Shown: one piece after another, positions 56,475-64,000 of the stretch
How the letters are laid out: each line of letters begins with the position of its first letter
How positions within the stretch are numbered: the stretch's first letter is position 1
Assembly (NCBI GenBank): GCA_934045075.1
Contig: OW203722.1
Span: forward strand, 19,010,986-19,074,985
Origin: Yponomeuta sedellus
Lineage: Eukaryota > Arthropoda > Insecta > Lepidoptera > Yponomeutidae
DNA: 64,000 bases
Reading direction: 5' to 3'
Notes under the pieces: model-generated
What the model was told of the DNA's origin: nothing
Seen by the model: the letters and a program-made list of their open reading frames with translations, nothing else
Database searches by the model: none
Program-made: the position numbers and the translations under genes

Positions 56475-57240
56475 TTCCGTATCTCAAAAGGAAAAACGAA
56501 AGTCTTATAGGATCTTTTAGTATTCCGGACGTGCGTCGAGTCCGTCTGTCTGTCAAGACGGAGGTATAGAGTTGAAATGAAAATCGTATTCTCGTGTTTT
56601 TAGTTTCTTAAAGTTGTAAAAAAATTAAACTGGTAAGTTAACGGAAAAAAAGTGACGGCCATTTATGCCGCAAAAAGACGTATATTTCGTCACTCAATTG
56701 AATCTAAATTTAAAGAGTACTTCCCTTGACCTAAAACTATGAAATTTGTCAAGTAATATCTTTTTATACAACAAATACAGGAAAAAATCTGAGAATTATA
56801 CATTTGCAATTTTGCAATTAAATAATTAAAAACATATATTTATTATAATGCAATATACTGTCATTACAAACCAACCTAAATCGATCAGCATTAGTCTTTA
56901 ATGTTATTAATATTAAATAGTATGTCACATATCAAATAAAATGTAACAGTAAAAACTTAGTCTAAAGATAAGATAGAAAAAACTTAGTCGATTTAAATAG
57001 TCAATTATAAAATGTCGTAAAGATACGAAAAGAAAAGAAAGAAAATTGAAATTATATCCAAAATAAATAATAGCGTTAAGTAAATACTTCAGTCACATAA
57101 AATTGTCTTCAAAGTTTGGGAAAAGCGTGGAAAAAACTACGCGGCACGATTCCCAAACATTTATAAATCGTAAGTTCCTACAAATTTGTACGGAACCCTT
57201 GGCGCGTGAGTCCAACTCGCACTTGGCTGGTTTTTTTACA
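56475..57240 (+). repeat. Second long copy of the 'GGTTCCGTA ... TTGGCTGGTTTTTT' family
   Basis: Starts AGGTTCCGTATCTCAAAAGG with GAGTCCGTCTGTCTGTC near the head. Ends GTACGGAACCCTTGGCGCGT, GAGTCCAACTCGCACTTGGC, TGGTTTTTTTAC. Same plan as 5155-5740. AT-rich middle without coding capacity. Confidence 0.5.
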
Positions 57241-57260
57241 TACTCTATGTCTATATTACT

Positions 57261-57400
57261 AGGGCTGATTTTTCAATAGTCAGATAACTTTTATCTGAGG
57301 AATAAAAATGGCGGTTTGACAGCTTATGTATGAAAATTATGTCAAACCGCCATTTTTATTCCTCAGATAAAAGTTATCTGACTATTGAAAAATCAGGCCT
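57261..57400. mobile_element. Perfect foldback MITE
   Basis: 60-bp arms: GGGCTGATTTTTCAATAGTC, AGATAACTTTTATCTGAGG and AATAAAAATGGCGGTTTGAC are followed, after a 20-bp spacer, by their exact reverse complement up to GACTATTGAAAAATCAGGCC. Internal TCAGATAACTTTTATCTGAG is itself palindromic. Recently inserted, non-coding. Confidence 0.8.
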
Positions 57401-57864
57401 AAAGCTTCTAAATACATACAGACAAAACTATTGAGAAAGGAAGGTTTGAGTACAGACCAACAGCTAATGGTATTGTCTTTCGTTTCCCACTAATATTCTT
57501 TGTCTTCTTTGCCTTTATCTTCATAACCGTCGACTTTGCAATAGACAAACAAAGAGGCCCACAGGTACCAAAGTCGGGTAAAGTACTGCGACTGCCCTGA
57601 AAAGGCAATTTCCATTAAGAGCTTAGCCAGGGGACCTTTGCTGCTAAAAGGAAACTTCGTAAAATCAAGAAAAACGCTCTGCTAAGTCGCGTTAAATTAA
57701 TAACTCCCGTAGTTTAATCAGAAACGGCCGTTGAATGTTGAAAGCGTTCAATAATACAACGCTTCGAGATGGAGGCAAAGTTGAACAAGAAGTACAGAGG
57801 GGCTGCTAAACACTCGCTGAAGAGCTCATTAGTTGCAAAATTTAAGTTAATGGAGCGTGTTACG
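57401..57864. other. No gene recognised
   Basis: Non-coding. Confidence 0.4.
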
Positions 57865-58045
57865 TAGCCCCGGCTGGCTGAGTGATCTTAAACGATCACG
57901 AAGGTTAAGCAATATACGGCGCTTTCCGTGCATGGATGGGTGACCGTCAATGACTAACGCTAGTGGCATTTTTCCGAGTGGGTCCGTGCTTCGCAAGGCA
58001 CGTTAAGCAGTTGTACTGGATGCCGTCGATAGATGACAGTCGTTT
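57865..58045 (+). mobile_element. 5S rRNA-derived SINE (head and body)
   Basis: Head: GATCACGAAGGTTAAGCAAT and TGCATGGATGGGTGACCGTC, against the 5S pattern GATCACCGAAGTTAAGC ... TTGGATGGGTGACC. Body: GACTAACGCTAGTGGCATTT, CGTGCTTCGCAAGGCACGTT, GCCGTCGATAGATGACAGTC. Directly followed by a tRNA-like SINE at 58077. Confidence 0.7.
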
Positions 58046-58076
58046 ACAGGTTCGAAAATTTGCTGATGGCGGTACT

Positions 58077-58180
58077 TGCCCATTAGCTCAGTTGGGAGAG
58101 CGCTGGCACGGTTAGCCAGAAGTCGCGAGTTCGAGTCCCGGCATGGGTGGAATTTTTTGCCTCTAAATAGGTTTTTAAAA
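58077..58180 (+). repeat. tRNA-like SINE
   Basis: GCCCATTAGCTCAGTTGGGA to CGAGTTCGAGTCCCGGCATG. A perfect 5-bp anticodon-like stem CTGGC/GCCAG with a 7-base loop ACGGTTA. C occupies position 33, so a working tRNA is unlikely. Tail TTTTTTGCCTCTAAATAGG. Confidence 0.6.
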
Positions 58181-58815
58181 TAGGTACCTAAGTTTTGCTT
58201 TGTATAACAATTATATACAAAGTTAATCAATAGCCATCGCTGCAACCATCCTTTTAGCCTCATTCAATGACTGTACTGTAGGAAAGGGGGTCGCGCAGCA
58301 ACTTTTTCACCGCGTTAAATTAGTTTTTCATAGCCACCGGGCTGACGTCATAACCTACCCGTAATTACGGGCCCTTTGTCTTATCTTCGTGTGAGTAATT
58401 AATTACGTTCGGTAATGAATTCGCCCGTAATGGAACTGTACCCCGGCCGATATAATTAAGCCATTTATTAATTAAAACTTCCATAAATGGCTCGTGTGTC
58501 ACAAAATAAAGGGGTGCGACAAAGGTAGATTTTCAATTGTAACCACGGATCCTTTGTTGTAGGAAATTCTGATTACGTAGTCAATATTTTCGTATACAGT
58601 TTGCGGCGTAAATAATTGATTTACCTGACGGCCGTATCTTTAGTGTCGATAAATTAAACCGCTCCCAACAATCAAAAGTTTCAATCTATACATTTTTTTT
58701 TTATTCATGCTAGTGGTTTCAGTCTGAGTGTATTACCTACCATGTTTGTGATATCCCTGCCTGGTTACCACAACACAGGGTTTCTTGGTTTGGGACCAAG
58801 TGTTCTTAAAGTGTC
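58181..58815. other. No gene recognised
   Basis: Non-coding. Confidence 0.4.
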
Positions 58816-59250
58816 AGACCAATCTCTCAGTTACGTTAATAGCGATTTTTAGGACCAATGGCCGTGAAGCTAAGGCAAAACCCGATACCTGAATCTGTGT
58901 AAAATTTATGTAAAAACGGCCGTTTTCGGCGTTAATGCTATGTTGTACCAACGCCCTGATATCCTGGATAAATGAAAAGTCACATAGACTTTTCATTTAT
59001 CCAGGATATCTGATACTTAACAGTGATGTTGAACATATAATTGTAATTACATTCTTTTTAATGCACTAACCCGTGCTAAGGACAATTTAAAAAAAAACAG
59101 AGTATATTGTAAAGAGGTTCGAAATTTCACCGATGCCGGTGAGTCGCCCATTAGCTCGGTTGGAAAGAGCGCTGGGACGGATAGCCATAGGTCGCGGATT
59201 CGAATTCCGGCATGGGTGGATTTTTTAGCCTCGAAATAGGTTTTTATACA
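58816..59250 (+). repeat. Arm 2 of the large inverted duplication, with tRNA-like SINE and internal hairpin
   Basis: Reverse complement of 55850-56085, then a plus-strand tRNA-like SINE (A-box-like TAGCTCGGTTGGAAAG, B-box GGATTCGAATTCC, to about 59250). At 58961-59012 ATATCCTGGATAAATGAAAA and its inverse TTTTCATTTATCCAGGATAT form a hairpin absent from arm 1. Confidence 0.65.
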
Positions 59251-59728
59251 ATTGTAAGACAAAGTTCAGTAGATATTTCGTTTTTGCACACAGGTGTATA
59301 CGTAAAAAGTTACATAATTAAGGCGTTGGTCCATGATCTAAGTTCTCGGCCATCCCTATATGGCCATTGTATTCGCTAGTGTAACTATATGGAACCCCTT
59401 AATGTAGCGGTAAAATGAACGCACATAACATGATTTATTCGATATACTTATTTACTTAATACCGGTTTCCGTTGTTACGTAATATGCACGTACCGTGACT
59501 GTAATTGGCTTAATTCAATGATTAATGGCCTTTTAGTCATCGATTGTTTACACAGTTTGCGTCATTTTATAATTCAATCAGTTCACATTGCTTTAAATAT
59601 TAAAATACTTCACTCAACGAAATATAAATAACTTGTTTGTTTATAATGATTTGCATTTACCCATGGCATTCGTCGACCGAGCCTCTTCTTTGAATGTTTC
59701 TTCAAGGCTAAAGTTGAATTGCTGTGGT
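59251..59728. other. No gene recognised
   Basis: Non-coding. Confidence 0.4.
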
Positions 59729-59992
59729 GCGCCTAGAGAATAGCACCAACCCAAATTCTTCCCGCGGGTGTCTCAAAAGGCGACTAAGGGACACAAACCA
59801 GGGTGTGGGCAGCAGCGCCCCCTGTAGTAGAATTCCACCAAACTGCGATCCCCAACCCGCATGCCCAGCGTTGGGATTATGGGCATTACCCCCCAATGAT
59901 GGTATAACCTTGCGCTATGGTGCTCATTAGGGGAGGGCTGTGTCCAGCAGTGGACTAATATAGCCTGAAGAAGAAGAAGAAGAAGAAGAAAG
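59729..59992 (+). repeat. RTE-tail repeat ending in (GAA)n
   Basis: Near-complete copy, GCGCCTAGAGAATAGCACCA to GTCCAGCAGTGGACTAATAT, GCCTGAAGAAGAAGAAGAAG. Confidence 0.7.
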
Positions 59993-60705
59993 ATGAATTT
60001 ACAGAATTGTAACCCAGTTATTTAAGTAATTATGTATACTGTATATTACTAGCTGATCCGGTAAATGTTGTTTTGATATATAAATTAGCCAACGCCGTAT
60101 TCTCAGTCCTACCAAATATACAAAAGACCGGTGAAGTCGTTCCCAAGGAGTTCTATAACAATGTGGAGAGATTTTCATATAATTAGATAATTAAATATTA
60201 CTCTCTTGATTATTTGTGAATTTATCTTTATCACGCTTCCGTCTGCATATCAGTTTTTTGTACACCTGGTGCGGCTGACTGGTGGAATATGCTTGTAGCA
60301 CTAAGTCCGCCTCATTGCCTTTGTAGAGGTTACTTATTCGCATCAAACATATTAATAATTATTATTCTATATTAATAATTATTATACTAATAACTACTAC
60401 CTATCGCTTAACCCAAGTGAATAATTCCAACCACTCAGTTTCACTGGGCCAGAAGATTTCCAATATTTTAAGCCAAAGATTTACAATCATTAAACTGTTT
60501 AGACAGTGCGAGCAAGAGGGAGCGAGTCAGATGAAGCAGCCTTCTCTGTCTGTCGGTAGCCTCATCAATTATCGGAAACTCACATAAATCAATATCGGAA
60601 GGAGAAATACCCAAGCGATTAGTTCAAAATTTCCGTTCGATAAATAGTTAGGGAACACTCCATTGTACACAAAAAACAAAATACGCGCATATTTCGACGG
60701 ACGAC
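59993..60705. other. No gene recognised
   Basis: Non-coding. CTAGCTGATCCGGTAAATGT at 60051 begins another diverged interspersed repeat. Confidence 0.4.
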
Positions 60706-60707
60706 CT

Positions 60708-60880
60708 TTGTGGCATAGCGGTAGCGCATCTGCCTACCATGCATGAAGTCCCGGGTTTGAACCCCGGCTGGGGACGAAAAAAACCCCAGGTCTTGGATGT
60801 TTACATGTTTGTGATGTCGTTGTTTCTGGTTCCCACACTAGGATACTCCTCACACATGGTATCCTAGTGTGGGGCCAGAA
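60708..60880 (+). repeat. tRNA-derived SINE with hairpin tail
   Basis: A-box-like TGGCATAGCGGTAGCGC and B-box-like GGTTTGAACCCCGGC define a tRNA-like head. The following 60833-60875 contains CCCACACTAGGATAC and its inverse GTATCCTAGTGTGGG. Confidence 0.5.
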
Positions 60881-60944
60881 GCAATGTATGCACATATAAC
60901 ACATACTGTATGTAAATGTTGTTATGTTATTTCTAAGAACGCGG

Positions 60945-61010
60945 CCTTATCACCAAAAGTAAGTTCATCCGGAGGATCTTTGTATGTACCGATTAATAGA
61001 AAGATAAGAG
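60945..61010 (-). repeat. LINE tail fragment
   Basis: Plus-strand words GCGGCCTTATCACCAAAAG and TTCATCCGGAGGATC relate to the 3' tail at 3556 but are rearranged. Decayed. Confidence 0.35.
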
Positions 61011-61374
61011 AGGAATCCTGTTTTAAATTGAAGGCTGATATGTTCTAGGCAGTAGGTTCAAAAATAACAATCATAGTTTTTGATATCCATGACGTTCACA
61101 TTTTCCAACGACGCGCTATAGGTTGCCATATGATGGAAGGGCCGTTGAGGAACGTCAGGCGGGCATACTTCGAACAAATATTGGATGTATTTGCAAAGGG
61201 CAAGACAAAAAGTACCCGACACCGACGAGCGTGTATACAACGAAAAATAATTGTTGATGAAGCGAAAGAGATCAGTAAGAATATTGCAAGTGGCAGGCCC
61301 TGGTCTCTGCCTACCCCTCCAAGATACAGGCAGCATGAAGTTATGTTTCGTACTGTTTAGGTTATAAAGAAAGA

Positions 61375-61425
61375 AATTGTGTTTTTCCATTGGTGGCACT
61401 TGTTAGCAACGGCAGCGCCTTAGAG
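61375..61425 (+). repeat. One-ended copy of the TTAA-element terminus
   Basis: CCATTGGTGGCACTTGTTAG followed by GCGCCTTA resembles the right end of the element at 14934-19191. The other end was not found. The preceding 61130-61360 has a basic open frame of unknown origin. Confidence 0.4.
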
Positions 61426-62079
61426 TATAAATGACCGAGTTACATAGTTGATCACAAGCAAGTATGCCGCGGTCAAGCCAGCGCAACTCAGGCTACGTCG
61501 TTAGCTCGGCTCGTGAATTCTTGACGTACAACCCGATCCTTGACTAGTAACGTACGAAAGGTCTACAAACAGAGAGTTTGTGGAAAACTAAGAAACGCCT
61601 CTCACTATTACTTTGGTATAGCTGTATCACGTCAGATTATGATGTCCGTATCGAACCTAGGACCTTTCCAACGTGATACGCATTAGCCGTACTAACCGTA
61701 GTAAACAAAGTACCTATCACATTATTGATTTGCAACCGAATCAACTTACGAGTACATGTGTTTTCTAGAAAAATCAATTCAGTTAATCCGTTTGCAAATC
61801 AATAATGTGTAGTGCTTACAAAACATTTAGCTCAAAAATTATCTATCAGATTTAAATACTTATACTTAGACGGCCATCGAAGTTATCGACATAGCTCAGA
61901 GAATGAAGAATGTTACTAGGTATGCCAAATCGCTTGAAATGCTTGTCTCAGTAAAGCCTGTATGTATACAAATACACTAGTTTTTGTTGTAGTCAAAAAT
62001 ACCTTTACCTTTACCGTATTTTTGATTCTATAGGCATTCAAAGTTACGAAAAATATCGAGTCCCGCTAACAGTCACGTG
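61426..62079. other. No gene recognised
   Basis: Non-coding. Confidence 0.4.
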
Positions 62080-62241
62080 ACCGCTTGTGACATCATGTCT
62101 CAACGCGCCGCGCGGGCTCGGGGTGCGGCCCGCTTAGCAGTGCTGCAAACTCTACTAATTTATCAGGAGATTTTCTGTTTTAAGCACTGTCTGTCCTGAT
62201 CTACTGTTTTCTTTGTAGAATTGAGTAAAATCTCCTGAATT

Positions 62242-62967
62242 TTGACAAGTAGCCACTACATTTCTGCATATTCCACCTTTGTTAGGTTATTGAACGAACA
62301 TAATGAAACGGAACGTTTTTATTCATCGACTCGATATGCGAATATTTCTTATCTGTGTTGTGCTACGAATGCTATCAAAAGAGGAGAAATATTAGAAAAG
62401 GATGTCATAAAGGAAGTTGCGAACATACACTTTATAAAGATAGTGGAATCTGGTCTTTTTTTAAAGAATGAGTGGCCTATGATTGGTGCCTTGCCTGACG
62501 GGCTTACTGATGACTGCGTTATAAAAGTAAAGTGTCCAACCAAGGCAAACACTTTTATTACGTATTAGCTGACCCAGCAAACTTCGTACCGCCTAACAGA
62601 CGATTCTTATTTATTTATTTTTTCTCTCCGTAAGAACCATCCTCGTACTTCAAGGAATATTCTAAAAAAAGAATTAGCGACATCGATTTAGCTGCTCTCG
62701 AGATTTGCGCTTACCAACACATTCAGCGATTCATTTTTATATTATAGAAAACTAGGCAAAAAATATTATGCTCAGATACAAACACAAGTGACCGGAAAAA
62801 GAAAAGCCCTATTTTGTATTGCACACGTTGACTTTGAAAGCTCAAGGAATGTTGATGTGCATGAAGTAGTTAATAATAAAAAATATTGTGATGATCTTTT
62901 TGAAAAATTTGTAATGTTTTGGAAGGAAAATATTTTTGACAAAAATAATAAAATAACATTATCCTAA
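62242..62967 (+). pseudogene. YqaJ-type exonuclease fragment, interrupted by a repeat
   Basis: The first part (62242-62568) reads through AIKRGEILEKDVIKEVANIH, GLFLKNEWPMIGALPDGL and VIKVKCPTKA. This is the core of a YqaJ/lambda-type nuclease, E ... PDG ... ExKCP. The second part (about 62751-62967) reads KLGKKYYAQIQTQVTGKRKA, ALFCIAHVDF and FVMFWKENIF, the matching C-terminal region, and ends in TAA. They are separated by a copy of the TAGCTGACCCAGC repeat (62570-62748). The catalytic glutamate of ExK is lysine here (IKVK), one base change from Glu. Both facts indicate a dead copy. It differs in type from the nuclease domain in the 30-34 kb gene. Confidence 0.7.
62570..62748 (+). mobile_element. 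Interspersed repeat 'TAGCTGACCCAGC', copy 3, inside the YqaJ pseudogene
   Basis: TAGCTGACCCAGCAAACTTC to TTCATTTTTATATTATAG. Boundaries are sharply defined by the interrupted nuclease frame, which dates this insertion after the nuclease sequence. Confidence 0.75.
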
Positions 62968-63249
62968 TGTAAAATATTTTTATTAATACCATTTTTTTAT
63001 CCATTTTTTTCGCATTTTAACGTCTTCTGGGACTATAAAAAACAACTTTTCCAGCGAATTAGTAGTTGTCTTTTTGCATTTAGGCATAACACATGCTTTT
63101 ATATATTTGGATTGGGCATTTTTAAAAGTATTTAAGTATAATTTCGACGGCACGGGCGCGCAACTACGAGCGCCAGGCTGAGCGTGTTGTGCGATGACGT
63201 CACAGCGTAACCGGCGGCCCGCGTCTTACGGTTACAACTTGTTTTACTT

Positions 63250-63281
63250 CTAAATCGGAAACTAATTAGTTTCCGATTTAG
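63250..63281. repeat. Perfect palindrome
   Basis: TAAATCGGAAACTAATTAGTTTCCGATTTA-type 30-bp palindrome; the half is TAAATCGGAAACTAA. Just right of the YqaJ fragment's CpG-rich flank. Confidence 0.7.
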
Positions 63282-63351
63282 TAATTCTTTCACTATTATT
63301 TTTGACAGAGAATATGGAGTGCTAATAATCAAAATTAGTTAACATTCGTCA

Positions 63352-63618
63352 TTAGCGAACTGAAGTGGTAGTGGGCTGGCCATATCTCACGGAGAACCGA
63401 CAACCGTTGGAGTAAACGTGTTTACGTGTTTGATTGGAGACCGCGACTCGGCAAATGTAGCGTAGGATGCCGTATGACCAGGTGGGATGACGATTTTCGA
63501 AAAACTGCCGGCAGATGCAGGATGTGGCAAGCTGAAGACAGGACGCTATGGTGCTAATTAGGGGAGGGCTATGTCCAAGAGTGGACTAATATATCCTGAA
63601 GAAGAAGAATAAGAAGAC
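63352..63618 (+). repeat. RTE-type LINE ORF C-terminus plus 3' tail
   Basis: Decayed frame with L-K-W-x-W-A-G-H, W-R-P-R-L-G-K and R-W-D-D motifs in order, then CATTAGGGGAGGGCTATGTC-like tail and GAAGAAGAA. Best-preserved RTE 3' end in the window apart from 33648-33818. Confidence 0.65.
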
Positions 63619-64000
63619 ATAAAAAAATATAAGTATTCAAGAAATATTTTACAATGACCTTATCTCTAAGGCAGTGGTACCCTGCTCCCTAAAAAAGGCT
63701 AAGACCTGTGGTTTAGGATGGTGCTCCTCCGAAACACATTTTATATTATCAAGGTCAACAGACTTCAATACTACTATAAATTTATTGTGCTTTTACACGA
63801 AAATTTATATTTAATGAAAATTTAAAGGAAGTTAAATGGCCATAGTATCACTTTCCGTTGCCAACTCAATATTGGACGCTTCTGATGTTACTCACTTTTC
63901 CAATAAAGGTTCAAGTGAAATTGAACCATAGTTTCATGTCTCACAAATAGAGATAAAATCACACCTACCTACTTGTTACAGAATATGGAAAATCACAAAG
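63619..64000. other. No gene recognised
   Basis: Non-coding to the window end. Confidence 0.4.

Noticed and set aside
57865..57960. 5S rRNA gene
   Set aside because: Only the internal half resembles 5S rRNA, and a common SINE body follows. The same unit recurs elsewhere.
58077..58150. tRNA gene (cloverleaf with good A and B boxes)
   Set aside because: C at position 33, imperfect acceptor stem, SINE tail directly attached, and many diverged copies in the window: a tRNA-derived SINE.
61130..61360. 76-codon basic frame near a TTAA-element end
   Set aside because: Possibly part of a decayed transposon, but no family motif could be seen.

Overview
The window reads as nuclear DNA of an insect, most probably a moth or butterfly. 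It is AT-rich and almost without host coding sequence, and it is filled with tRNA- and 5S-rRNA-derived SINEs, RTE/CR1-type LINE tails, mariner, Transib and errantivirus elements and hairpin MITEs. The only clear host-gene piece is one exon (25694-25830, + strand) of a TMTC-family ER O-mannosyltransferase. Much of the window may therefore be intron or flank of that gene. Species and chromosome cannot be read from the sequence.

Layout. 0-15 kb: SINE/LINE remnants, including a 308-bp tandem array of tRNA-like units (2197-2970), a 5S-derived SINE (7079-7425) and a stranded retroviral-type env fragment (8557-9423, minus). 14.9-19.2 kb: a 3.4-kb DNA transposon (15148-18571) with TIRs and a two-exon DDE transposase, sitting exactly between AAA and TTT. 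That is the signature of the Spy group, which makes no target duplication. It lies inside an older TTAA-flanked inverted-repeat element. 19-30 kb: repeats and the TMTC exon, which is preceded by three decayed partial copies of itself. 30-35 kb (minus): a spliced gene joining a Mutator-like transposase domain to a YqaJ-type exonuclease domain. It has five or more exons with consistent phases, two of them tandem duplicates, and one frame break. Many copies of an inverted motif related to GAGTTATGCCCGATTGGTCA surround it. 36.8-38.1 kb: a frameshifted mariner. 41.0-48.5 kb: an errantivirus (Ty3/Gypsy with env) with identical LTRs, open gag and pol and a split env. 50.4-53.35 kb (minus): a Transib (RAG1-like) transposon with an apparently intact two-exon transposase. 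54-64 kb: SINE, LINE and MITE copies, a large inverted duplication (55.4-56.1 versus 58.8-59.25 kb) and a second, decayed YqaJ nuclease fragment (62242-62967).

The genes do not form a pathway. They are separate mobile elements, several of them apparently young, in an accessory, repeat-rich region. All family calls come from reading motifs, without database searches. The SINE and LINE family names are generic.
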